From: Lolliginicoccus suaedae
GTDB taxonomy: Bacteria; Actinomycetota; Actinomycetes; Mycobacteriales; Mycobacteriaceae
DNA length: 64,000 bases
Reading direction: 5' to 3'
NCBI RefSeq assembly: GCF_008312885.1
Contig: NZ_VSSO01000002.1
Location: forward strand, 171,642-235,641
Shown: positions 43,245 through 51,594 of the stretch, piece after piece
Layout: every line of letters begins with the position of its first letter
Position numbering within the stretch: position 1 is the stretch's first letter
Made by a program: the position numbers and the translations under genes
Notes under the pieces: model-generated
Seen by the model: the letters and a program-made list of their open reading frames with translations, nothing else
Told to the model about the DNA's origin: nothing
The model's database searches: none

Positions 43245-44201
43245 ATGATGAGCGATCTGGTCGAGCCCGAGGATCCAACTCGCGCCAGAACGCGCAAGGC
43301 GCCTTCGTCGCTCCCCGAGGGCATCATCAAGGCGATGCGGCCCCGGCAGTGGATCAAGAACGGCCTGGTGCTCGCCGCGCCGCTCGCGGACGGCTCCATC
43401 GGCGAGGGGCCCGTGCTCACCGCCGTCGCCCTGGCATTCGTGGTCTTCTCGCTCGCCGCATCGGGCGTCTATCTCGTCAACGATGCCCGCGACGTGGAAG
43501 CCGATCGCGCTCATCCCACCAAGCGTTTCCGGCCCATCGCTGCCGGGGTGCTCCCTGTGCCGCTGGCCTACGTGCTCGCCGTGGTCCTCTTCGTGTCCGC
43601 GACCCTGCTCTCGCTGCTCGCGAACAACACGCTCGCCGTGGTGACGGTCGTCTACATCATCATCCAGCTCGCCTACTGCTTCGGCCTCAAGCACCAGGCA
43701 GTCCTCGATATCGTCATCGTCTCCTCCGGGTTCCTGCTGCGCGCTGTCGCCGGCGGCGTCGCTGCTGGCATCCCGCTCTCCCAGTGGTTCCTGCTCGTCG
43801 CCGCGTCCGGGTCGCTGTTCATGGCGGCCGGAAAGCGCTACGCGGAGCTGAAGCTCGCCGAGGAGACCGGCGCGAAGATCCGCAAGTCGCTGGAGAACTA
43901 CACCTCCACCTACCTCCGCTTCGTCTGGACCATGTCGGCCACTGCGGTCATCGTGTTCTATGGCCTCTGGGCCTTCGAGCAGGACAGCGGCGGTCCCGGA
44001 ACACCCCGGGCGGACGGTTCCCACCTCGGATTGTTCGTAATGTCGATGATTCCGTTTACAATCGCCATCTTGCGCTATGCCGTCGACATCGATGGGGCGC
44101 AAGCTGGAGAGCCGGAGGAGATCGCCCTGGGCGACCGGGTCCTCCAGCTCCTCGCGGTTGCATGGATTGGAGTCGTCGGTGTCGCGGTCTACATCGCCTG
44201 A
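43245..44201 (+). CDS. ubiA: Decaprenyl-phosphate phosphoribosyltransferase (UbiA)
   Basis: A 318-residue UbiA-family integral membrane prenyltransferase-like protein with about nine helices (ATG 43245; ATG 43248 is equally possible). The first Asp motif LVNDARDVEADRAHPTKRFRP (NDxxDxxxD) and the second motif (YAELKLAEE region) bind the phosphates and Mg2+. The PRQWIKNGLVLAAP start is typical. It joins PRPP to decaprenyl phosphate to give DPPR, the first step to the arabinose donor DPA (Rv3806c). It is a target region for ethambutol resistance in M. tuberculosis. Confidence 0.94.
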   Translation: MMSDLVEPEDPTRARTRKAPSSLPEGIIKAMRPRQWIKNGLVLAAPLADGSIGEGPVLTAVALAFVVFSLAASGVYLVNDARDVEADRAHPTKRFRPIAAGVLPVPLAYVLAVVLFVSATLLSLLANNTLAVVTVVYIIIQLAYCFGLKHQAVLDIVIVSSGFLLRAVAGGVAAGIPLSQWFLLVAASGSLFMAAGKRYAELKLAEETGAKIRKSLENYTSTYLRFVWTMSATAVIVFYGLWAFEQDSGGPGTPRADGSHLGLFVMSMIPFTIAILRYAVDIDGAQAGEPEEIALGDRVLQLLAVAWIGVVGVAVYIA

Positions 44202-46026
44202 TGGTGCCCCACCACACGGGATAGCCCCGCGGATCGTGCTGGTCGCCAGCACGATCCTCGTTGCTGGGTTGTTCGCCCTCGGGGCGTGGCAGCGTCGCTG
44301 GATCTCCGATGACGGCCTGATCGTGCTGCGCACCATCCGCCACCTCATCGCTGGCAACGGTCCGGTGTTCAATGCCGGGGAGCGGGTCGAGGCCAACACC
44401 TCGACCCTGTGGACCTACCTGGTGTACATGGGGACGTGGATCCCCGGCGCCGGCCCGGAAGGCGTGGTGCTGGTCCTCGCGCTCGCGCTGAGCGTCGCCG
44501 CGATCGTCCTCGCCGTCATGGGGGGAGCGCGGCTGTACTCGGGCACGAGCTCTGCATCGTTCCTGCTGCCCGCCGGTGTCATCGCCTACATCGCGGTGCC
44601 CCCGGCACGGGACTTCGCCACATCCGGTCTCGAGTCTGGCCTCGTCATCGCCTGGATCGCGCTGCTGTGGTGGCTGATGCTCGGATGGGCGCGGCAGCCA
44701 CGGGCGGAGGCCCGCTCGACCATCCTTGTCGCGTTCGTCGCCGGGCTCGGCCCACTGGTGCGCCCCGAGCTCGCTGTCCTGGGCGGCCTGGCCATCCTGC
44801 TGCTGCTCAGCGCGGACGTGAGGTGGCGGTTCCGCGCGCTCCTCATCGCCGCAGCGGGCGCGCTGCCCGTGGCGTACCAGATCTTCCGCATGGGCTACTA
44901 CGGCCTGCCGTTCCCCAATACCGCCGTGGCCAAGGATGCCGGTGGCTCGCGCTGGTCGCAGGGCTGGCTGTACTTCCAGGATCTCGTGGGCCCATACCTG
45001 TTGTGGTTGCCGCTCGCGGCGATGGCGATAGGCGGGATCGCGGCCTGGCTCCTCGTCCGTTCCCAGCGTGGCAGCGAGCAGCCCGCGCCGCAGCGCTCCC
45101 GGTCGCGGAGCCGAGCGGCTGTCGTGGCGCTGTTCCTGCTCAATGGGATCCTGCTGGGCATCTACGTGGTGCGGGTCGGCGGCGATTTCATGCACGGCCG
45201 CACCTTGCTGCCCGTGCTGTTCACCCTGCTGCTGCCCGTGGCCGTGATCCCCATCGTCCTGCCCACCCGCCAGTGGCTGGCCAGCGCGGGGCGGCGAGCG
45301 GTGGCGGGGATCGTCGCACCGGTGGCGTGGATCGTTGTCGTCGCGTGGTCCGTGACGGTCGTGGTCGTCGCCGAGCCCAGGGTCTCTGTCGAGATCCCGG
45401 ACTCGGGAATCGTCGACGAGCGGGCCTTCTACGCGGAGAAGACCGGGATCGAGCACCCCACGAGCGCCGAGCACTACGTGCAGTACCCGCGCATGCGATC
45501 CCTGCTCCTCGTCCTCGATACGGCACCACGAGGGTCGGTCCTCCTGCCCACGGCGGACGAGGGATCGTGGGTCTATGTGCCGCCGAAGGACCCGGCCTCC
45601 CTCGATGACGCGCGCGCGACCGTCTACTACGCGCAGCTTGGCATGGCTGGCATGATCATGCCGCTCGACGTCCGTGTCCTGGACCATATCGGCCTGGCCT
45701 ATCCGCTCGCCGCGCACACCGAGCGCATCGAGGGGGGCCGCATCGGCCATGACAAGTACCTCTATCCCGACTGGCTCATCGCCGACTACGGGGGCGCGGA
45801 CACCTGGGAGACCGGTCTCATCGGTTTCCTCGACCCGCAGTGGGTGCAGGATGCACAGCGTGCTCTCAGCTGCGAGGCCACCCGCTCGGCCCTCGGGAGC
45901 TACCGCGATGAGTTGACCATCCGGAGATTCCTCCGCAATATCGTCGACGCCTTCCCGAGATCGGGCTATCGCATCGAGCGTGCTCCCCTCGACGAGATCG
46001 AGCGCTGCGACACCCTGGAAAGCTAG
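44179..46026 (+). CDS. aftB: Terminal arabinofuranosyltransferase AftB
   Basis: About 615 residues (M. tuberculosis AftB has 627). The start is uncertain: GTG 44179, with TTGGAG six bases upstream and overlapping ubiA, is preferred over GTG 44236. It is a GT-C glycosyltransferase with 10 or more transmembrane helices; the loop motif WISDDGLIVLRTIRHLIAGNGPVFNAGERVEANTS carries the Asp pair of the first periplasmic loop. A large periplasmic C-terminal domain follows. It adds the terminal beta-1,2 arabinofuranose residues of arabinogalactan from DPA; orthologue of Rv3805c. Confidence 0.9.
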   Translation: MSRSTSPDGAPPHGIAPRIVLVASTILVAGLFALGAWQRRWISDDGLIVLRTIRHLIAGNGPVFNAGERVEANTSTLWTYLVYMGTWIPGAGPEGVVLVLALALSVAAIVLAVMGGARLYSGTSSASFLLPAGVIAYIAVPPARDFATSGLESGLVIAWIALLWWLMLGWARQPRAEARSTILVAFVAGLGPLVRPELAVLGGLAILLLLSADVRWRFRALLIAAAGALPVAYQIFRMGYYGLPFPNTAVAKDAGGSRWSQGWLYFQDLVGPYLLWLPLAAMAIGGIAAWLLVRSQRGSEQPAPQRSRSRSRAAVVALFLLNGILLGIYVVRVGGDFMHGRTLLPVLFTLLLPVAVIPIVLPTRQWLASAGRRAVAGIVAPVAWIVVVAWSVTVVVVAEPRVSVEIPDSGIVDERAFYAEKTGIEHPTSAEHYVQYPRMRSLLLVLDTAPRGSVLLPTADEGSWVYVPPKDPASLDDARATVYYAQLGMAGMIMPLDVRVLDHIGLAYPLAAHTERIEGGRIGHDKYLYPDWLIADYGGADTWETGLIGFLDPQWVQDAQRALSCEATRSALGSYRDELTIRRFLRNIVDAFPRSGYRIERAPLDEIERCDTLES

Positions 46027-46342
46027 CGCATCGCCGCAGTTCACTCGCATATTGCTTCGCTCTCGATGACCCATGCCCGAAATCGGGGGTTCGATGTGCG
46101 GTCCATTTGGGGGTGCGGTACGGTAATCGTGATCCATCGGTATCTGGAACGAGATCGGATCGGCGTGTAACGGTTATCGTGTCCAGGCCGATCTACACAG
46201 CAAGCTCTCAGGGGTTTGCCAGGATCGCTGCGCTCGATGCGCGGATGGCGATGCTGCTTACGGGAGGGTGACCCTGTTACGCCGAGCGGCACCAAGGTGC
46301 CCGGGCGGAGCAGTGATGCACACGAGAAGAGGGAGATTTTCC
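46027..46342. other. Long 5' region of the first antigen-85 gene with two similar 13-bp elements
   Basis: 316 bases without a gene. TACGGTAATCGTG (46119-46131) and TAACGGTTATCGTG (46168-46181) are direct repeats spaced 50 bp (about five helical turns), which looks like two sites for one regulator. The promoter of the highly expressed mycolyltransferase gene must lie here. No RNA or ORF is recognised. Confidence 0.45.
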
Positions 46343-47374
46343 ATGCGATTCGCTAAACCGCGCGTGTCACAGAAGTGGCGTCAGCGGGTGCTCGCCGTGA
46401 GCGCTGCCGCGCTGGTCGTGCCGATGGCCGCAGGGCTCACCGGTGGCGCCATCGCTGCCGCGCAGCCGGCCACCGCCGCCCAGGCCGAGCTCGTCCGCAT
46501 TAACCCGAGCCCCTGGGGCGACCGGTTCCAGCGCCACTCGGTGTTCTCGCCGTCGATGGGCATCAACGTCCAGGTCGACGTGCTGCGCGCGGCGGGCGGG
46601 GGCAGCGGAGCGCTGTACCTGCTCGATGGCCTGCGTGCCCGTGATGACCTCAGCGGCTGGCAGATCGAGACCAACGCGCTCGAGATGTTCGCCGACACCA
46701 ACGTCAACGTTGTCCTGCCGATCGGTGGACGTTCCAGCTTCTACGCTGACTGGTACGGCCCGTCGAGCACCAACGGCCAGCCCTACACCTACAAGTGGGA
46801 GACGTTCCTCACCTCGGAGCTCCCCGGCTACCTGAGCGGGCTCGGCATCCGCAGCACGGGCAACGCTGTCGCTGGCCTCTCGATGGCCGGCAGCGCAGCG
46901 CTCAAGCTCGCCGCTGACCACAAGCCCATGTTCAACTACGCCGCATCGTTCTCCGGCTACCTGAACCTCTCCGCTCCCGGCATGCCGTCGCTGATCCGCC
47001 TCGCCCTGCTCGACGAGGGTGGCTACAACGTTGACGACATGTGGGGACCGCCGTGGGATCCGGCCTGGGCCGAGCATGACCCGACCGTCTTCGCCGATGA
47101 GCTCTCCGGCATCCAGCTCTACATCTCGGCAGGCAACGGCATCCCCGGCGCCTACACCCGCCTCGAGACCCCCGTTGACTACTTCAACACCGCCAACGCC
47201 ATGGGCCTCGAGGTCGTCACCCTGCTGAACACCCGCACCTTCGAGGGCCGCGCCAACGCGCTGGGCCTCAACGCGACCTTCAGCTACCCGCCCACCGGCG
47301 TCCACGCCTGGGGCTACTGGCAGGACGAGCTTGCCAAGGCACGTCCCGGCATCCTCGCCGCTGTCGGAGGCTGA
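46343..47374 (+). CDS. Antigen 85-type mycolyltransferase (first copy)
   Basis: A 343-residue secreted alpha/beta hydrolase from ATG 46343 (AGAGGGAG ribosome-binding site), with a signal peptide (RQRVLAVSAAALVVPMAAGLTGG...AAA). Ag85 features: LYLLDGLRARDDLSGWQIET, the nucleophile Ser180 in AGLSMAGSAALKLAA, DPTVFADELSGIQLYISAGNG and the catalytic His in HAWGYWQDEL. It transfers mycolic acid from trehalose monomycolate to arabinogalactan or to another TMM. Position and sequence match Rv3804c (fbpA). Confidence 0.93.
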   Translation: MRFAKPRVSQKWRQRVLAVSAAALVVPMAAGLTGGAIAAAQPATAAQAELVRINPSPWGDRFQRHSVFSPSMGINVQVDVLRAAGGGSGALYLLDGLRARDDLSGWQIETNALEMFADTNVNVVLPIGGRSSFYADWYGPSSTNGQPYTYKWETFLTSELPGYLSGLGIRSTGNAVAGLSMAGSAALKLAADHKPMFNYAASFSGYLNLSAPGMPSLIRLALLDEGGYNVDDMWGPPWDPAWAEHDPTVFADELSGIQLYISAGNGIPGAYTRLETPVDYFNTANAMGLEVVTLLNTRTFEGRANALGLNATFSYPPTGVHAWGYWQDELAKARPGILAAVGG

Positions 47375-47396
47375 TCCAGCCAACCCAGCTAGCACG

Positions 47397-47429
47397 CTGT
47401 GCCCCCGCCCTCATCGGGCGGGGGCACAG
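47397..47429 (+). terminator. Terminator after the first antigen-85 gene
   Basis: CTGTGCCCCCGCCC (47397-47410) pairs perfectly with 47416-47429 around TCATC, 22 bp after the stop. Confidence 0.8.
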
Positions 47430-47611
47430 TGCTGTTCGTGGCACCACTGTGCTGCTTCATATGGGCTGCTTCATAACTGCCCTGCGCACATCCAGTAACG
47501 ATTCCCTCACGCATCGCATGGCGCATCTCGTGCAACTCCGGGAACAGCGGGTATGAAGGAAGCACGCACGCACCGTGCGTCCCAGCATCACCACGTCGAA
47601 GGGGAACGCTC

Positions 47612-49555
47612 ATGCGGCCACTGCTGCAGCGCGACGCCGACCGAGCCATCAACGGACCGTCTCGCGCGCGCCGTCGCAAGCTAGCAGCCAGTGCCCTGGC
47701 GGTGTTCGCTCCGATCGCGCTCACGGCAACCACCCTGCCGTCGGCCCTGGCATCGCCCGCGCCGCAGCCGGCCCAGGCACTAGCGATCCATCCCGCTGCC
47801 CCCGCCATGGCGCCAGTGCCCGGAGTGCGGGTCGAGCGTGTCGACAGGCTCAGCGACCGCCACCTCGCTCTGTGGGTGTACTCGCCCGCCATGAACACGA
47901 CGATCCAGGTGCAGGTGCTGCTCGCGCGTGATTTCCACGCCCAGCCGCAATGGACGTTCCCGGGGCTGTACCTCCTCGACGGGCTGCGCGCCCGCGATGA
48001 CCAGAGCGGCTGGACGCTGGAGACCGACGTCATCAGCTTCTTCCAGGACAAGAACATCAATGTCGTCATGCCCGTCGGTGGCGAATCGAGCTTCTACACC
48101 GACTGGCTGGAGCCGGACAACGACAAGAACTACAAGTGGGAGACCTTCCTGACGGAGGAACTGCCCCCGATCCTGCGCAACGACTACCGCATCAACGACA
48201 GCATGGGCGTCCTCGGGCTCTCCATGGGTGGCACGGCGGCAATGCTGCTGCCAGCCCGCAACCGCGGCATGTTCCAGTTCGCCGGCTCGCTGTCCGGCTA
48301 CCTCAGCACCACCTCGTATGGCATGCAGCGCGCGATCAAGGCAGCGGTCTTCGATGCGGGCGGCTACGACGCGGACGCGATGTGGGGCACGGCCGACAAC
48401 CCGCTGTGGAAGGAGCACGACCCGTACCTGCTCGCCCGCAACCTCAAGGGCATGAGCCTGTACATGTCGGCGGGCACCGGGGCGCAGGGCGCGCACGACA
48501 CTCCCGGCGTGATGCCGGGCATCCCGCAGAACTCGGCGGGAATGGCGCTCGAGGTGCTCTCGCGCCTGACCACGCAGAACTTCGCCGCGAGGCTCAAGCA
48601 GCTCAACATCCCCGCGACGGTGCGCTTCCGCAACACCGGCACCCACAGCTGGCCGTACTGGCAGTCCGAGCTGCACGAGGCATGGCCGCAGATCGCGACC
48701 GCGCTCAACGTGGACTCCGTCGGGCTCAATCGGCCAGTGCAGCCCTCCGTGCTCGACGAGCCGACCTGCGAGGTCATCGGCGCGATCGGGGACCTCGTGC
48801 AGGGGCGCGGCGACGTGGGCGTCTGCCTCACCGACGAGCGCACCACGGTGGGCGGCAAGTACCAGGAGTTCGAGAACGCCACCGCGTACTGGTCGCCGGA
48901 GACCGGGGCGCACCTGGTGGAGGGCGAGATCGAGAAGCTCTACGAGGCTAACTCGCGCGACCTAGGGTTCCCCACGACCAGTGAGGCACCCATGCCAGAC
49001 GGGCGGGGCGCGTTCAACCACTTCGAGGACGGGTCGATCTACTGGACGCCCGCCCACGGTGCCGTGATGGTCATCGATGCGTTCCGCGATGAGTGGGCGG
49101 CGCGCGGATGGGAGAGCGGCCCGCTGGGCATCCCGGTCGCCGCGGTCGAGAACTCGCAGGACCGCCAGGGCCGCTTGCAGCGCTTCGCCAATGGCGCGCT
49201 GTTCGCCAAGCCGCGCGGCTCCGTGCTTGTCGTCGAGGGCGAGATCTGGCGCCGCTACGAGGAGGCGGGCCGCGAGACCGGTGCGCTGGGCTGGCCGGTG
49301 TCCTCGGAGCATGTGATCGGCGACGGTCGGTTCACCGAGTTCGAGAACGGCAACGTGTACTGGTCGCCGGGCACCGGGGCGTGGCCGGTGCTGGCCGGAC
49401 CAATCATGGACGCCTGGGCCACCGAAGGCTTCGAGGCCGGTCGCCTGGGCTACCCGGTAGGCGCCCAGCATGAGGTTCCCGAAGGGGTGCGCCAGGACTT
49501 CCAGGGCGGTTTCGTCCTGGTCAAGGATGGCGTGGCCGAGGTGGTGACAAGCTAA
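47612..49555 (+). CDS. Antigen 85-type mycolyltransferase with C-terminal LGFP repeats
   Basis: A 647-residue secreted protein (GAAGGGGAACGCTC before ATG 47612). A signal peptide (KLAASALAVFAPIALTATTLPSALA) precedes an Ag85 domain (about 60-370) with LYLLDGLRARDDQSGWTLET, Ser204 in LGLSMGGTAAML, and the C-terminal TGTHSWPYWQSEL His motif. A Cys-rich linker and about four to five LGFP repeats follow (FENATAYWSPETGAHLV.., FEDGSIYWTPAHGAVMV.., FENGNVYWSPGTGAWPV..). The architecture matches corynebacterial Cop1/PS1 (CmytA). LGFP repeats are thought to anchor the enzyme in the wall. M. tuberculosis has FbpD/MPT51 at this position without repeats. Confidence 0.93.
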   Translation: MRPLLQRDADRAINGPSRARRRKLAASALAVFAPIALTATTLPSALASPAPQPAQALAIHPAAPAMAPVPGVRVERVDRLSDRHLALWVYSPAMNTTIQVQVLLARDFHAQPQWTFPGLYLLDGLRARDDQSGWTLETDVISFFQDKNINVVMPVGGESSFYTDWLEPDNDKNYKWETFLTEELPPILRNDYRINDSMGVLGLSMGGTAAMLLPARNRGMFQFAGSLSGYLSTTSYGMQRAIKAAVFDAGGYDADAMWGTADNPLWKEHDPYLLARNLKGMSLYMSAGTGAQGAHDTPGVMPGIPQNSAGMALEVLSRLTTQNFAARLKQLNIPATVRFRNTGTHSWPYWQSELHEAWPQIATALNVDSVGLNRPVQPSVLDEPTCEVIGAIGDLVQGRGDVGVCLTDERTTVGGKYQEFENATAYWSPETGAHLVEGEIEKLYEANSRDLGFPTTSEAPMPDGRGAFNHFEDGSIYWTPAHGAVMVIDAFRDEWAARGWESGPLGIPVAAVENSQDRQGRLQRFANGALFAKPRGSVLVVEGEIWRRYEEAGRETGALGWPVSSEHVIGDGRFTEFENGNVYWSPGTGAWPVLAGPIMDAWATEGFEAGRLGYPVGAQHEVPEGVRQDFQGGFVLVKDGVAEVVTS

Positions 49556-49584
49556 CGGCGTACTTCCCCAGCGACGCCGTTGAC

Positions 49585-49626
49585 CGCGGGCTGTGACGTG
49601 AGCCATATGGCCCGTCACAGCCCGCG
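49585..49626 (+). terminator. Terminator hairpin after the second mycolyltransferase
   Basis: CGCGGGCTGTGAC (49585-49597) and its exact reverse complement (49614-49626) form a 13-bp stem with a 16-nt loop. Confidence 0.7.
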
Positions 49627-49726
49627 TTCGCTCTGTAGCCTGTTGCCGGGCTCGGCGAGCGGGGCGCGCTCCGCATGCCGAGCAGCTCGTGATGCTATGC
49701 GTGACAGGCGTGAAAGGGCGTGGGGG

Positions 49727-50206
49727 ATGACGGCACGGACATGGTGGGCCACAGGCCTCGCGGCGGCATCGATCGTGATGGTCGCCGCCTGTGCAGATGA
49801 GGCGGTCGTCGCGAGCGATCCGGTGGTGACCACCCCGGCCACCACGGCTGTGGAGCCCCCCGGGGAGACCGATGCCCCGGGGGCGCCGGATGCGACCAGC
49901 GAGGAGCCAGCGGAGCCGCCCCAGGAGACACCAGAGCCGGAGGAGCCCCCTGCCGATCCGCTCGGCGAGTACCTCGCGGCTGTCGATGCCGCCGGCCTGC
50001 CCGCCGGTCCCGAGTCATCCTCGGCGCAGGGCATCGGGGCGTATGTGTGCGCGGCGAGCGGGGACGCGCTGCCGCGGGAGAGCATTCTCATCAACGTCAC
50101 CGCTATGGTGGGTCTGGAGCTGCAGCGAATCGGATCCGACGCTGATCCCGAACGGATCGCCGACGAGTACGTGGAGATCGCTGGCCGTCACTACTGCGAT
50201 GGGTGA
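49727..50206 (+). CDS. DUF732 lipoprotein
   Basis: A 159-residue protein from ATG 49727. The signal peptide ends with the lipobox VAAC (MVAACADEAV), so it should be a lipoprotein. A Pro/Glu/Thr-rich spacer (about 35-80) precedes the small DUF732 domain (DPLGEYLAAVDAAGLPAG...GIGAYVCAAS...LNVTAMVGLELQ.. YVEIAGRHYCDG) with its paired Cys. DUF732 is a helical domain common in mycobacterial secreted proteins; function unknown. It ends directly at the start region of the cutinase-like gene. Confidence 0.8.
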   Translation: MTARTWWATGLAAASIVMVAACADEAVVASDPVVTTPATTAVEPPGETDAPGAPDATSEEPAEPPQETPEPEEPPADPLGEYLAAVDAAGLPAGPESSSAQGIGAYVCAASGDALPRESILINVTAMVGLELQRIGSDADPERIADEYVEIAGRHYCDG

Positions 50207-50215
50207 GTGAGAACT

Positions 50216-51193
50216 ATGGCGTGGGCATCCCAAGCACGATCCCGGCGCCGCGGGCGCTCCCGCCTGCCCCGCCTGCTGCTCATCCTCCTTGCCCTGCTCG
50301 TGGTCATCGTCATCGTCATCGCGCTGATCGTTGCCCTCCTCGACCGGATCCGGATCCCCGGCATGCCAGGGCAGCCGCCGACCACGCCCACCGAGCAGGC
50401 CCAGCAGCCCGAGTGGTGCCCCGACGTGCAGCTGTACTCGGTGCCCGGGACCTGGGAATCCTCCCCCGGGGATGATCCGCTCAACCCAACCGCGAACCCC
50501 GCCTCCCTGCTGCTCAAGGTCACCCAGCCGCTCTCTGGCCAGTACCCCGCGGACCGGGCCGAGATCTACACCGTGCCCTATCCCGCGCAGTTCCAGCGCC
50601 CTGGCGGTCCCCCGGAGATGATCTATGACGAGAGTCGTGCCATCGGGAAGTCCGCCCTGACCGATGCGATGGCGCAGCGCCATGGTGAATGCCCGCTGAC
50701 CAGCTTCGTGCTGATCGGTTTCAGCCAGGGCGCGGTGATCGCCGGTGATATCGCTTCCCGGATCGGTCGAGGGGAAGGGCCGGTCCCGCCCGAGAAGGTC
50801 AGCGGGGTGGCCCTCGTGGCGGACGGTCGATACGATCCCGACGCCGCGAGGACCATCGGGCCCCCGGTGCAGGGGGTGGGGCTCGAGATCGCGCTCGCGG
50901 GCCTGCCGGTGATCCCTGGCGCGACCCTGAGCGGAAGGCGGGAGGGCGGCTTCGGCGCGGTGGCGGACCGCACCGTGCAGATCTGTGCACCGAACGATCC
51001 GATCTGTGACGCGCCGACGCTCGATAATCTCCTGCTCGCCTTCAATCGGTTGGTCAGGGATTACCTGAACAATCCGGTCCATGCGTTCTATGACTCCCAC
51101 GTCGTCGACGATCAGGGCACGACCACCACGCAATGGCTCGTGGGCTGGGCACGCGGAATCATCGACGAGGCGCCGTCCTACCCGCACCCGTAG
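50216..51193 (+). CDS. Cutinase family phospholipase/thioesterase (Rv3802c / Culp6-like)
   Basis: A 325-residue membrane-anchored serine hydrolase; ATG 50216 is chosen, GTG 50207 immediately follows the upstream stop and is the alternative. An N-terminal transmembrane helix (LLLILLALLVVIVIVIALIVALL) leads to a cutinase-fold domain with WCPDVQLYSVPGTWES, nucleophile Ser170 in VLIGFSQGAVIAGD and Asp/His in CDAPTL.. HAFYDSHVVD. Rv3802c is an essential hydrolase linked to mycolate metabolism and always sits next to fadD32-pks13. Its exact role is unsettled. Confidence 0.9.
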   Translation: MAWASQARSRRRGRSRLPRLLLILLALLVVIVIVIALIVALLDRIRIPGMPGQPPTTPTEQAQQPEWCPDVQLYSVPGTWESSPGDDPLNPTANPASLLLKVTQPLSGQYPADRAEIYTVPYPAQFQRPGGPPEMIYDESRAIGKSALTDAMAQRHGECPLTSFVLIGFSQGAVIAGDIASRIGRGEGPVPPEKVSGVALVADGRYDPDAARTIGPPVQGVGLEIALAGLPVIPGATLSGRREGGFGAVADRTVQICAPNDPICDAPTLDNLLLAFNRLVRDYLNNPVHAFYDSHVVDDQGTTTTQWLVGWARGIIDEAPSYPHP

Positions 51194-51594
51194 TAGTGGT
51201 CGCGGTACCGATCTGGCTTGCTCCCGGGATCCGGCGGACAACGATTCAGCCGTGAAACGGTGACGGGCCCGCAACGGTCCAGTGCTGGACCGGGTCCAGG
51301 ATGTGATGTGCCTTACCGAGAAGCATGAAAATGCGTGCTGGTCACCTCATGATGCCTCTGAACACGGGCCGGGATGAGTAGCATGAGGGCTGCATGACTG
51401 TTCGGTGCAGTGCGTCACACACACTGCGTCCGTCTGTAACATACGAAATGCTTGGCACGACAGCCCAAGGGGCGGATGCGGTTCGCATATGCCCGTGACG
51501 TTCATGGCGACGCAACAGTCATGCCCGGCGCGCTTCTGCGTGCTCGGATCGCTGCTGGGATCGCTGGTTCACACCTGCACACTGAGGGAGAGGC
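51194..51594. other. Non-coding region upstream of the fadD32 operon
   Basis: 401 bases without a gene. It contains an 8-bp inverted repeat CGGTCCAG-TG-CTGGACCG (51275-51292), suitable for termination of the cutinase gene, and GCAGTG/CACTGC arms (51407-51427). TGTAACATACGAAATG (51435-51450) contains an AT-rich candidate -10 region. The promoter of fadD32-pks13-accD4 should lie between about 51300 and 51580. Confidence 0.45.

Noticed and set aside
44056..46137. A minus-strand open frame of about 690 codons across aftB
   Set aside because: Antisense shadow of aftB with no domain; the plus-strand frame has helices and GT-C motifs.
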